From Albugo candida (taxonomy: Eukaryota; Oomycota; Peronosporomycetes; Albuginales), in the NCBI GenBank assembly GCA_040437565.1, contig JBDOQK010000015.1, forward strand, positions 248,001-312,000: a DNA stretch of 64,000 nucleotides, read 5' to 3'. The first letter of the stretch is position 1; each line of letters begins with the position of its first letter. This document shows positions 22,710 through 34,500 of this stretch, piece by piece. Under the pieces are notes generated by a model, which had not been told where the DNA came from, did not search any database, and saw only the letters and a list, made by a program, of their open reading frames with translations. The translations under genes were made by a program, and so were the position numbers.

Positions 22710-25453
22710 ATGCCGTTTTGCCTTAAACTAGATCTATGATTGATTTTTCGATCGCCTGAAATCCAGATTTGCAAATGCTGCTCTAGTCGCCCCTATCGGC
22801 AATCAAATCGTTTGGATCGTTCGTTCTCCGGCCTTATGGTTTTGTCACCAGTGATATTGCAGGATACTGTAGTATCAACTAGGACGATTGCTGCCTTGTA
22901 GTTTGTCTACAGCCACGACGAGATTGGGTGCAATTTCTGTGATCTAACACAAGTCGATATGCGGCGCCTTAGACAAACTACTTCGCGATGCTTCGGTATG
23001 GCAATGCACATCTTGGGATTCGTGATTCCGTGCGATACAGACACGCGTGCAGCGTACGGTGTGCGGAAAAGTAATGTTAACTAGCTCATCTATCGAATGT
23101 CTACTAGTTTCTTCGCATCTGCTACAGTATTAAATGACAATCACAAAGAACACATTTCACAACATAATCACACCCAAATAGTTGTTCGATATCGCGGTGA
23201 ACCAGACTTTATGTATATCAGTCGGCAAAACAGCATGGTTGTAGAGCTGGTAGGAGCTATGCGTGAATCTCACCTTTTCAAACAGATCAAAATGCAAGTT
23301 GATATACATATGTAGTGTCACAATGCCTCAACAACAATATAACAATCTACCCCTTTTTTCATTGTCAAACAAAGGATTTTACACTTCATTTTGATCTTTC
23401 TGAGTTTAAAGACTTCTTATCGTCATCAAGATATTGCAGCCACATAACGTTGCTGCTGTGAACCCATGGGCTACATTACGTGTGCTTTGCTTCGCGAGAT
23501 CTACATTCTGGAATTTCAATGAGATAACTTACCATAGAATCGCCAAGTCATTCATTTCAAGAGCAAATTGGACGCTTTTGGATCAACATGATTGTAAAAG
23601 TGGTCATACATTTGCCCTCTCGTGATGAATATGAGCTTACCCGCGATCGAGACATCATCACTTGATGAATTTGGTGACTAAGTATATACAACTGACTCGT
23701 CGCAGGCAAGCTCTATGATGTCAGCGGGGGTAAATTGGCTGTGACGCTCGCAAGGGATTTTTGCAGTGTTCTCGCTAGATCGAGGCAAACGATCTTGGAT
23801 CCTCGCTTTTTCTATTTTAGCATTGGTGTACCGAACCATTGCGCTAAAACGTAACGCAATCCAACGTCTTTGATTGATTAGCTACATCTAACTATGTGTC
23901 GGAAAGTAAGAGGAGTGCTCGGTCGGAATTGAAACAAAGAGATCCTTTCACTCGGTATAAGCCACTCGTTCGAGCACGATGAACTGAAAGAAAGGCTCCA
24001 ATCAAGGCTGCCCGGTCTCTGGATGCTTTCTGAATACACAGTCTGTTGGTTCAAATGCCAAACATTGTTATAGCAAGATTCAAGAGAGGAAGTAATGTCC
24101 AATGGATGGTAGCAGCTGGTGCTAGCCTGCAGTATCCACGGTCAGACATCTGACTCGGGAAAAGGCTCGTATTGACGACGTCTCGAAATCTCCAGTGATG
24201 GAATCGGGAGGTAGTACATGATGTGGCCTAGTGATTCACTGTAAAATATTGACCGATGGACAAAAGATATGAAACCGGACGTGCATATTGCCAGGAAATT
24301 TGCATCGCTGTTTATCAGATATGCCTTGGAGGAGCGTATAAATTGCAAGACAGCACCAATTGCATCGCGACCATCATATGCTGAATTGAAGTCGCTCAAA
24401 GCTCAGTCAGTACAAGCGCAGACAATCATCATCCATGTCGTTATCCGATGCCATCAAGTCCGATAGAGCAATGCGTAGAGTGACGACGTAGCTACGTATT
24501 TGTCATAGTAAGACGAGTAAATTTGCTGTAATGTTAGCGATGCTTGGTAATGGACAGACTCGGCGGCACTTGCGATTGTCAGCTCTGTAAATACATACAA
24601 ATCCCGCGAGATTGTGAAATATCCACTCAAGCGTTTCCGAAAGCCGGAATTTATTTTACACAACCGCCTTGAGCGAGCCATAGCGCGATTTGAAAATGGA
24701 TGCGGTCAGACGAAGTTCGTGAATTCTTTCTTTTTGCATGCTGTACGGGACTCAAATCATCCGATGCAACGCAAGCCCACAAACTTAACAGTTCGTTTCG
24801 GCTAGGTGGCAGACTTCTATTTCAAGTCAGCAATTGATTGATCAGTGACATGTTGACGACACTTTTGAATCATCAGTAGTCTTTGTCGTGATTAATTTGT
24901 TTGATCGTCAAACTGGCACCAATGAAAGTACGGTGGACGGTCTTGGTTGTCATACTGCTGTAAAATATTTCATCTCGAAGTTACCCATATATTGCAGTAC
25001 CAGGCTCCATCTATCCACAAGGTGGTACGTCAGGGACACGTGTGCGCGTCTGTCATCTTGCGATAGCAGAACGGCTTGCTTCTATCTGGCTAGGGTCGCG
25101 TACGCAACATGGCGCTAAGCAGTGGCTTTTACATGACGATGGCTCGGTGGACACCATCACGTGCTGCGTTTAGAAAACATCGGATGTGCTCATTTCCATG
25201 TTTTCGCTCAGATTTGGTGGTGACATGTTCCTGAATTGAGGAAGCGAATAGAAATTCGATATAAGTATCCGTAGCACAGTAGAATTCGGGGTGGAGAATT
25301 AAATCTCAGTACTGAGAATGCCTGCACTTTGTTGAAGTAACATCGAGCTAAGTTTTTAGATATAGAGACAAAATCGTTTGTAAAGATAGTAAGTATGCTG
25401 AGCGAAAGCACTGTAAACTCGATGCTTCTTTGGCGGGGATTGGTGGCATCGCA
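22710..25453. other. Gene-poor region, 2.7 kb
   Basis: No gene could be assembled here. Short ORFs occur on both strands (for example 23097-23315 plus, 24269-24466 plus, 24614-24805 plus, 24142-24399 minus) without recognisable domains or consistent splice links. The left end must carry the CK1-RS promoter and the right end the ORC2 3' UTR. It may contain decayed gene fragments or an unrecognised multi-exon gene. Confidence 0.45.
23097..23315 (+). CDS. Short ORF, possible exon or gene relic
   Basis: 72 codons ending HLFKQIKMQVDIHM. The segment IVVRYRGEPDFMYIS..NSMVVELVGAMRE has the alternating pattern of a beta-strand-rich domain and faintly recalls the end of a myosin-I tail homology domain, but no motif is decisive. 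No upstream exon could be joined with confidence. Confidence 0.2.
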   Translation: MSTSFFASATVLNDNHKEHISQHNHTQIVVRYRGEPDFMYISRQNSMVVELVGAMRESHLFKQIKMQVDIHM

Positions 25454-26911
25454 CTACTTTCCATGCCAATTGTTGCCCATTGCCGGAGAGTATAGAATGT
25501 CTTCCACCACGTGCGCATCAAAAGGTATTTCTAGCCGTTCAATCCCTCGCATTTGACGATGACGCACAAGCCCATGATCTTTCAGAGTTTTGATGGAGCA
25601 ACCGAACGCCCCGTATGATCGCACTAACAACTCCTTTGTAGCCGCTCCATACACTTTGTGATATTCCGCGAATACACGTGTGCTACGGGTAGTACTTGTA
25701 GCCGCTATCAACTGGATCCGCGCGATGCATCGCAGAATGGAAACATCTTTGGGTGCAAGGCTTTGGATTATGTATTGTATACCGGCAGATGACTGCTTTG
25801 TCTCTTTTTGTGACGTAGATGATTGCCACATAATTTCATGATCGTATGGTGAGTCTGAATCGAGCTGATAGTATACCCACTGATAGCGTTCTAGATCCGA
25901 TTCTAGCCACATGCATGGGCTGTTTATGTGATCAATACTCGCGAGAACATGAATCAATTTCGCTGTTGATAAAATGCTCAAACAGCGCTGAAGCTCTAAA
26001 CTTCGAAGTGCATATCCATCCAGAGAATGCACGATTAGGATGGTGCGTGGGTAGCTTGACGAGTTTTGTAATTTGACGATGTCATGGCACTATCAAAATC
26101 CATTAGATTTTCGTTAAAGATTAAAAACTTCTCACCGTTTGTTCCAAGGATGAATTCGTGATAATGCTCTTGAAATTCATTATCTAGTTGAAGAGTTGTA
26201 AATTGTGCGGCCAAACGAAGTGACTTGAAGTAGTAAACACCTTCTCGAGTATAAATTTACAAACGTATTGGACGGATACTGACTTGAGATAACCATGTAT
26301 CTGAAGGACAAAGCATTCAAGGATATAATTGTCGGCAAATTCCTGAAAGCTCAACAATGATAAAAAAAATGCTCAAGCGCAATATTCCTCATAGCTTTCA
26401 TACCTTTAGTATATTCAGTTTGGACCCGAAACCATAGCAGAGAATGTTGAAACCGGCAAGCAAACTGCTTTGCCAATCTGCGAAAATCTAGAGACATTCA
26501 ACCGCAAGTATGCAAACCCTTGCACAACAGAAGGCGTACCTTATCTTGCTTCTTGTTGTCTACTTGTAGTGATTTTTTACAAAGTGTGTCAAATCTTTCG
26601 AAAACATCAAAGATCACTTCTCGTTTAGGTAAGCTGAAGTGTGAAATCTTTTTCTTTCCTTCTATTTCAGATTGTACTGCATCCTGTTTGTTGGACGCTT
26701 CTGACTGGCTTCTGAGTCTTTTATCAGTAACGAGTGGAGAATATAGCTTCGTTTGTGTTCGCTTTCTTCCTAACCGACGGGATGTAAAATATTCATTCGC
26801 TTTCAAGTCTCCGAGTAATCGCATGTTAGATGACTCATCCTTCTGACTGCAATCTGCTTCTTCGGGTTGGTTGGGATTTGAAGGTATTGTTGCATCCGTA
26901 AATGATGTCAT
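25454..26911 (-). CDS. ORC2: Origin recognition complex subunit 2, 413 aa
   Basis: Exons on the minus strand: 26540-26911, 26404-26487, 26241-26342, 26136-26183, 25454-26089; introns 46-61 bp, all phase 0. ORC2 is a core subunit of the complex that marks DNA replication origins and loads MCM with CDC6. Diagnostic features are FNILCYGFGSK (residues ~137-147), the ORC2 version of a P-loop-like segment in its inactive AAA-like fold, then TILIVHSLDGYALRS, VLASIDHINSPCMW and RYQWVYYQLDSDSPY, matching the family's 'HNIDGPxLR ... ASIDHxNxPLxW ... FxWxxxDxTTFxPY'. The C-terminal winged helix follows (AGIQYIIQSLAPKDVSILRCIARIQL). The N-terminal ~120 residues are charged and poorly conserved, as usual. 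The start codon is 35 bp from a sequence gap on the upstream side, so the promoter is mostly unread. Confidence 0.92.
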
Positions 26912-26946
26912 TCGCTGGGCAAGATAATACTTTCAACCAGTAATAA

Positions 26947-27046
26947 NNNNNNNNNNNNNNNNNNNNNNNNNNNNNNNNNNNNNNNNNNNNNNNNNNNNNN
27001 NNNNNNNNNNNNNNNNNNNNNNNNNNNNNNNNNNNNNNNNNNNNNN
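26947..27046. other. 100-N gap with no duplicated flanks
   Basis: The gap separates the ORC2 start codon from the TOM1-like start codon. Its two flanks share no obvious sequence, so real sequence may be missing here, including the divergent promoter and possibly the true 5' end of the downstream gene. Confidence 0.95.
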
Positions 27047-27053
27047 ACGGATA

Positions 27054-28300
27054 ATGTCGCTGTTCCTAGCAAATCTTGGAATGGCGAGCTACTTTTTAGC
27101 TCTCTGTTACATGTTTCTTACTGTAATCACCGTGACCAAATACATGGAACTACGTCGCGTCCTTCGGCGCTACCAATTCACTGGGTGGAATACAGTTCAG
27201 TTATTGATATGGAGCATCGCTTTAGGAGCGTTTTTTCGTATGACAACATTTTCAACTCTGTGTATTTTCGACTACTCGCAACGATCGATCCGCCCTTATC
27301 CTTATGTGATAGTCGGGGTTCCTCCGTACAATCCAACGCAGCACGATAACAACAATGCGGTCGAGAGCGATGCTAAGGAGCTTGTATCAGCGTCCGAAAC
27401 TGAGCTGAATTTCTACAACAAGGTTGTAGCGGTTTTGTTCAATCTTCCCGACTACCTCTTCGTCTCGTCGTATCTTCTAGTGGTCTTAGTGTGGGCAGAA
27501 TCTTTTCAGTCGGCAAGTATCAAAAAGCTATAAACGAATTGTGTACATCATGCATCTATTTTGCTGCTAGTCACGTCATCATTGGTTCTCTGCAGAGCAT
27601 TTCCGGCGTAAATGGATGATATTTTACCTCGTTTTCAACGGAGCTCTGTACCTCGCGCAGGTTTTTCTGTACATGATGCTTTTTCTGTTTGATTCAAATG
27701 GGATATTTCGCGACTCAAGTGAGCGTAGACTTCGTGTGGTAAGATGCTTATTGTACTCATGCCTTCTATAATGAGATGCGACTGTTCCTGTGCAGATACC
27801 GGAAATGATATTTTATGTGGTTGCCGCTACCGACTTGTTGCTACCAATCATTATTTCGACAACATGGCTATACTTGACATTGTCACTTTCCGGATTTCCC
27901 TTTCGATCTTCGTCTACGAAATTCCGATTAAAGCGCGTGGGTCGTTTGGCCATGATATGGAGCCTTGGTCGTATCTTATACAGTGTCATGACGCTCCTAA
28001 CGTTTACAAGAGTACGTTGTGCATGGACGCTTATAATTATCAAGCCTAAATCGTTGTTCACACCAGGGATGGTTTAATGTGAATCATGGCAAAGAAACGG
28101 TGCAACTCGCGCTGAATTGAACCCGTACAACATTTTTATAGTGTTTTCATCTTGGATAGGTACAATCAATGGTCCTGGTAGCTGTATTCTTCGTGGCTGA
28201 GATCTTGCCTATCTACTCGACACTTGATGCAAGACTTTTGACCATGCTATCAGTCGAGGATTATCAGCCACTGTTGGAGAATTCTGCCATCCTCTACTGA
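27054..28300 (+). CDS. TOM1/THH1/TOM3-like seven-TM membrane protein, 331 aa
   Basis: Exons 27054-27516, 27596-27738, 27796-28011, 28067-28099, 28160-28300; introns 55-79 bp and all phases fit. The protein is mostly hydrophobic, with about seven membrane spans. NLPDYLFVSSYLLVVLVWAES corresponds to the TOM1/TOM3 pattern 'DLPGLLFFSTYTLLVLFWAE', and VAVFFVAEILP near the end to 'YYLLVEILPS'. Plant TOM1/TOM3 proteins sit in the vacuolar membrane and related GPR137 proteins in lysosomes; the biochemical activity is not settled, so none is claimed. A 33-bp exon (28067-28099) restores the loop between the last two spans. The ATG lies eight bases after a sequence gap, so N-terminal sequence may be missing. 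Confidence 0.72.
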
Positions 28301-28519
28301 GTCCTTAATCATCTCGGAAGCTTCTCACTCAAATTAATGCATAATCACGACAATATGCGTCAAAGTCTCACGATTTTTATGAATCCATAAACATCTAATT
28401 TTTCAAGCACGCTTATACGTGTAATTGAAGCACCAATGAGAATAGGGAAAGGAGTTCTGTAGCGTCTCATAAAGGTCATCTCAGTTACTTTAGTTTTAGT
28501 CTCAGGAGATATTATTGCA

Positions 28520-29442
28520 ATGCAAACATTAGATTCATCCACATCATTGTCTTCACTGGACATCCATGCATATCAAGTGGAGTGTACATCCGTGGATTCG
28601 GATTCGCTCGAGGGATATGAATTTGGGAAAGAGTTGCTGCAAACGCGACGACATTCTGTAAGTATCCAAGCCAAAAAGCAGCTTCGTGTGGTGTGATACT
28701 GAAATGCGTATAATTGCAACAGGGCGTAGTTCGGAATGATCGTACACCCTTAAATACTCCTTATACACCTCACTTGGTCAAGCTACAACTGAGTGAGCAC
28801 GGGATGTATACGCTACAGGAAGAAGAAGACACCGCTTCCAAAAGTTACATCGTCACACTGCACTCAAAAGTAGCTGGTTTCTTTCGTAGCATTGGCAACT
28901 TGAGGTATCACAATATCTATTTTTTTGCTAATATTTATCCTCGTGCTCATAAAACTGTAAATTGAAATGTAATGCTAGGATCTTCGTCGCTAGCCTTTTG
29001 ATTAAGATACTACCATCATGGATAACGCATAGCTATTTTTTCGAAAAGGTGTGTTTTCGCGATAGTATTGCGAATGACATTGATAGACTTTTTATGACTA
29101 AGTTTGCATATCACATGTTTGCAGTATTATCAGCTGATGGCTAGTGTTATGACCGCATCGATTTGTATCCCAGTGATACTTCTTTCAAGTCCAATTGTGA
29201 TCACGCTTTGCTTTCTCACGTCACCAATTTGGATGGCGGCATTACTTGTGGTCGGAATGCAGTCAATATTTATTCACACAAAGAAAAAAATGATAGTAAG
29301 CAACTACTCAAAATCATCCAGTCCGGTCGCGAACGCGGTATCGCCTCATTCTGTGACTCGCAACGGCTCGAAATTGGCAGTCGGTCAAAGTTTACAGAAA
29401 TTGAACGGTCATGGTAATGGTCACGGAATCTCCGTACTATAG
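28520..29442 (+). CDS. Unrecognised membrane protein, 235 aa
   Basis: Exons 28520-28657, 28723-28904, 28979-29048, 29125-29442; introns 65-76 bp, junctions in phase. The N-terminal ~100 residues are soluble and acidic (SDSLEGYEF...). A central segment (LRIFVASLLIKILPSW, then FEKYYQLMASVMTAS) leads to two closely spaced hydrophobic stretches of ~20 residues (ICIPVILLSSPIVITLCFL and PIWMAALLVVGMQSIF) that look like a membrane hairpin, and the tail is basic and Gly/His-rich (KLNGHGNGHG). A hairpin of this kind would suit an ER or lipid-droplet protein, but that is only inference. No known family was identified. It lies 219 bp downstream of the TOM1-like gene on the same strand. Confidence 0.6.
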
Positions 29443-29577
29443 ACAACAGAACGTAGCGTGCTACAACAATCCATCTGATATTATCTGGCTATGTCAGGAT
29501 AAGTTTATGTCGTTGATTAAATGCTATTGCCATTTATCACAAATTTCTCACTCCAAACCAGCTCGATCTCTGAATTT

Positions 29578-31214
29578 TTAAATGTTTTTGCATGCTGCCA
29601 TTGTGATGAGAATCATCATTACTAAAAGCCCAATCATGAAATCGACAGGAAACTGAAATGGCTGGGTCGAATTATCCAAGTTGCTAGGCTCGCTGATGTT
29701 CTGATGTTCAGGCTCTTCTCGAAAAGGTGCCCACCGTCTGATAACTTCATATATTTTCTCATCCGAGACTTCTTCCGCAATATATTCAAGCGGGTAGGCT
29801 TCGTCATCATAGTGAAGCTCCACTTGTAGTACAGAACCCATCATGTCCGTGATAGGTATATCATCAATTGTTTGTTCCAGTAAGTCTACCCGATAATCAG
29901 GTGTCGATAGAAGAGACCGAGGATCATAAAACTCGAAGAGATTGCGAAGTGTCGCATGATGTATTGAGTTGCTCAGTTTCAAACGTTGGAGATAGTCGAG
30001 TGTGTAGTAAGTAAAGCGATCAATAACAGATAGACCCAGCTATGAAATAAAATAATGTACGTTATAGTGAGTGCAAACGTTCATGGTCAGACAGAAATTT
30101 CACCTGTCGATCCACGTGATGAGCGTATGAGTTTTCGCCTAGTTTGGAACTACCAATGGTGGCAACATTTGGAGATGTGATAGCCTTGAAAAGACTTCCT
30201 GCCTGGCAAGTGTCGACCATGAATAAGATCTTCTTGTACCTACAAGCGTTTGCAACTAGATGTTTATGATGTAACGATACTTGATCTAGCTTTCAATTAC
30301 CTTTTTTTCACGTACATATCTTGGAACGCGTCAGCCAAATCTTGGCTGGAGATCTCTTCTGCGTCCTATATGCGATTTGATTAGACATCAACGCATGAAG
30401 AAAGAAAAAAGGTCACCTGAAACTTGAGAAATTGGTCCCCTCCGTGTCCTGTCATGAAAATCTATATTGGAACATTTCAATTAGTACCAGTGCCAAGCCA
30501 AAAAAATGCCCTCATACAAAAATGTTGCTGTTCTCATCTGTATCGAGCTTTTTCGAGGCTGGTGTCGCTTCCTGATGTCGACCTAAGAGTTCAAATGCAT
30601 TGTCAAAATCTATTAACAAACTCTAAAATTTTCGACTTACCGGTCAGAACGGTAATGAAATTGGCAACAGTGGTTTCTGCTCCACGATAATCCACTTCGA
30701 CATCCTTGCCGTATCTTCACAATAAACCACCTTCAGCGATCTAACTAATATCATTAATAGTGGCAATAAACGCCTACAGGTTAATCTTCTGGGTGCGGCT
30801 GTTGAAAACTTGACCAGGAAAACAGTTTCTTGCGTTGCAAGGCATTTGGTCGGCAAGCATCAAAATGATCTATTCGATAAGATAGCAAAAGCTTTTTGAA
30901 TCAGAATTGTCACATTGAGTATAGCCTACTTGACTGTCAGGAATTCCCATGAGCTTGACAGAGTGATAAAGGGATAATGCGTTTGCGATGTGTCGATAAT
31001 TGAACCAAAAACGAGACGTGTCTACCTGTACAATTATTGTCAAGTCTGGTGAATACAACTGCTAGCAGCTCACCACTACAGCCCAGTTATTCGTCGAGGA
31101 TTCAGGTCCTGTGTTGGATCTTTCTGTACATGCATACACTGCAAAGCTCGCCAGTAGCAGTCTGAGTAAATTTATCTTTGTAGCATTAGCTCTGTTGTAT
31201 GCGAATTGTTTCAT
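29578..31214 (-). CDS. PIGK: GPI transamidase catalytic subunit PIG-K/GPI8, 391 aa
   Basis: Nine exons on the minus strand: 31074-31214, 30930-31025, 30778-30869, 30641-30714, 30518-30582, 30417-30461, 30301-30365, 30104-30239, 29578-30039; introns are 48-64 bp and all phases fit. PIG-K is the C13-type cysteine protease that cleaves the GPI-attachment signal and transfers the protein to GPI in the ER lumen. Landmarks: N-terminal signal sequence ([14 protein letters not shown]), [42 protein letters not shown], the catalytic His in FMTGHGG (His162), LKFQDAEEI, and the catalytic Cys in FMVDTCQAG (Cys204). The human enzyme uses His164 and Cys206, so spacing is kept. A C-terminal TM segment ([16 protein letters not shown]) is present. 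It is divergent from RPC1 across 312 bp. Confidence 0.95.
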
Positions 31215-31526
31215 TATGTATTCTCTACACAAAGCTAAAGTGCACGGATGTAAATATATTGTCGTATTTGCTGATAATCAGCGGGTATCTAGCCAATGAT
31301 CAATGCAGCCTGTCTGATGCTTCGCAAATGTATCCGCATGGTGCGTGCTTTTCAGCCAATTAATTCTAGCTCTCGGCGGGCTATGTCCAATTAAAATCGT
31401 TCGGTATTGCACCATTCATACGTCGGCAATAAGGCAGTGTCATTTTAGTTTTGGCCTTGACAACGATCGTTATACGCGCTCGATACTTGAATTGTTCTAG
31501 TGGTAACACCTGATTGCACTGAAAAA
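31215..31526. promoter_or_regulatory. Shared 312-bp spacer between divergent PIG-K and RPC1
   Basis: The two start codons face away from each other across 312 bp, so both core promoters must lie here or overlap. The region is AT-rich with no ORF of note. No specific factor site is claimed. Confidence 0.5.
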
Positions 31527-34500
31527 ATGAATAAGAGGTTTGTTAAAGGTGCCAATAATGGCGAGAACCAGGAGTATCGTAATCCACTAATAAAGCAGTT
31601 TGTCCTTGAAAAAGACCGACCTGTCAAGATCAGTCATTTGAATTTTGGACTATTGTCGGAAGTTGAGATGATGCGATTGTCAGAGATCCGGGTCACCAGT
31701 CGAGATCTATTCGCAATCCAATCTCGCGATCCTGCAAAAAATGGTGTATTGGACAAACGCCTTGGAGTTAGTAACAAAGCAGACACTTGTGATACATGCA
31801 ATTTACGCCTATCGGACTGCGTTGGTCATTTTGGTTACATTAAGGTATGATGCCATTTTAATATACTTATTGAACTTTTGATGTAAGAGCTTTTTGCCAT
31901 AGCTGGAATTGCCGGTTTTCCACATTGGATACTTCAAAGCGACATTAGAAATCTTGCAAATGATTTGCAAAGAGTGTAGTCGGGTCTTACTATCGCTCAA
32001 TGATCGAGAATTGTTCTTGCAACGTGTTCGAGATCCCCGAGCTGACGCATTACGACTTAAGGCACTTCGGAAAAAAATGGCTACATTATGCAAACGAGTT
32101 GTAAAATGCCCTCATTGTCAATCTGTTAATGGAACTGTACGCAAAGTGAACTCATCGACACTGAAATTAGTTCACGAGAAATTCCGTGCAAAGTCTGCTC
32201 AAGATTTACGAAATGTCTTCGTCGCTCAATTTAGGGAAGCTCAGACGATTAATCCCGAGATTCGGCAGCACTTGCCAAAAGCACAACAGGATTTATCTCC
32301 ATTGGTAGTACAGGAGCTTTTTGAACGCATACCTGATCAAGACTGTGAATTACTGTGGATCGATTCGTCACTTGGTCGACCAGAAAAACTTTTACTGAAC
32401 TCGCTACTGGTTCCTCCCGTTTGCATACGTCCGTCCGTTGCGATGGATGCTGGCGCGGGAAGTAATGAAGATGATCTGACAATCAAGCTGCAAGAAATCC
32501 TCCAAGTCAACTTCGCGCTGCATGCTGCACTTCGACAGGGGGCTACACTAACCATGGTCATGGAAGACTGGGATTTCCTTCAGATACAGGTTGCGCAACT
32601 AATGCACGGCGACACACCCGGACTTGCAAAACCAATGAATGCACCCAAAAGCATCCGCGGATATTGCCAGCGACTGAAAGGAAAACAAGGTCGATTTCGA
32701 GGAAATTTGTCGGGGAAGCGTGTAGATTTTTCAGGCCGAACGGTCATATCACCAGATCCTAATCTCCGAATTGATCAAGTCGGTGTGCCACAGCACGTTG
32801 CCAAGACCATGACGTACCCAGAAAAAGTCACCCGATACAATATACACAAGTTGCGTAAATGTGTTGTGAACGGGCCAACTGTGCATCCTGGAGCGAATGT
32901 AATACGCCTCCAAGGTCAAAATCTGACAAAAAATTTATCGTATGGTGATCGTGCCAATATGGCAGACGATCTGAAAATTGGAGATACTGTCGAACGTCAC
33001 ATGGAAGATGGAGACGTGGTCTTGTTCAATCGTCAGCCTTCTTTGCACAAAATGTCAATCATGGCACATCGGGCGAAAGTCATGCCCTGGAGAACTTTTC
33101 GTTTCAATGAGTGCGTTTGCTCGCCCTATAATGCCGATTTCGATGGAGACGAAATGAATATGCACCTGCCACAAACAGAAGAAGCGCGTACTGAGGCTTT
33201 GACTTTGATGGGTGTCGAGCACAACATGATCACACCCCGAAACGGAGAACCTTTAGTCGCCGCAACGCAGGACTTCTTGACGGCTTCGTACTTGCTGACA
33301 CAAAAAAATATCTTTCTCAATCGGGAGCAATTCTGTCAGATGATTGCAATCATGAGCGACGCGGTCGAACACATTGACATGCCGGAGCCTGCAATCATTC
33401 ACCCGTTACGCTTGTGGACGGGAAAACAAGTGATCAGTCTACTGATTAAACCCAACAACACCTCCTACGTACTGGTCAATCTAGAATTAAAGGAACGCAA
33501 CTACACCAATAACACGTATATGTGCTACAAAGACGGATACGTGTGCTTCCGTAACAGTGAATTGATGTGCGGGAATCTATNNNNNNNNNNNNNNNNNNNN
33601 NNNNNNNNNNNNNNNNNNNNNNNNNNNNNNNNNNNNNNNNNNNNNNNNNNNNNNNNNNNNNNNNNNNNNNNNNNNNNNNNGACGCGGTCGAACACATTGA
33701 CATGCCGGAGCCTGCAATCATTCACCCGTTACGCTTGTGGACGGGAAAACAAGTGATCAGTCTACTGATTAAACCCAACAACACCTCCTACGTACTGGTC
33801 AATCTAGAATTAAAGGAACGCAACTACACCAATAACACGTATATGTGCTACAAAGACGGATACGTGTGCTTCCGTAACAGTGAATTGATGTGCGGGAATC
33901 TATGCAAGAAAACTCTTGGAGATGGTAGTAAGCAAGGACTATTTTATGTGCTTATCCGTGATCATGGCTCTCATGAAGCAGCCAGATGTATGAACCGACT
34001 AGCGAAGCTATGTGCTCGTTGGCTTGGAGGCTCCAAAGGTTTCTCGATTGGAATTGATGATGTGACACCATCCGAGCATTTAATGGGGAAAAAGAATGAG
34101 CTTCTAGAGAACGGCTACACTGGTGCTAATGAAGCCATTGAGCAATACCGACTTGGTAAACTTCCTTTGAAGCCTGGATGTAACGCTATCCAGTCTCTAG
34201 AATCCGAGCTTAACGGGCTTCTTGGAAAACTACGTGAGACCGCGGGAGCGGAGTGCATGCGAACACTCCCCTTCCACAACAACCCACGTATAATGGCTGA
34301 ATGCGGCTCAAAAGGGAGTGCGTTGAATATATCGCAAATGGTTGCATGCGTTGGCCAGCAGTCTGTGAGCGGTAAACGTGTACCTGAAGGCTTTGTCAAT
34401 CGGACACTACCTCATTTTCTTCCCCACGCTTTGCATGCAGCCGCAAAGGGTTTCGTGGCTAATTCCTTTTACAGCGGCTTGACGGCCACCGAATTTTTCT

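Noticed and set aside
22710-25453. Mobile element in the gene-poor stretch
   Set aside because: No reverse transcriptase, transposase, terminal repeats or target-site duplications could be read.
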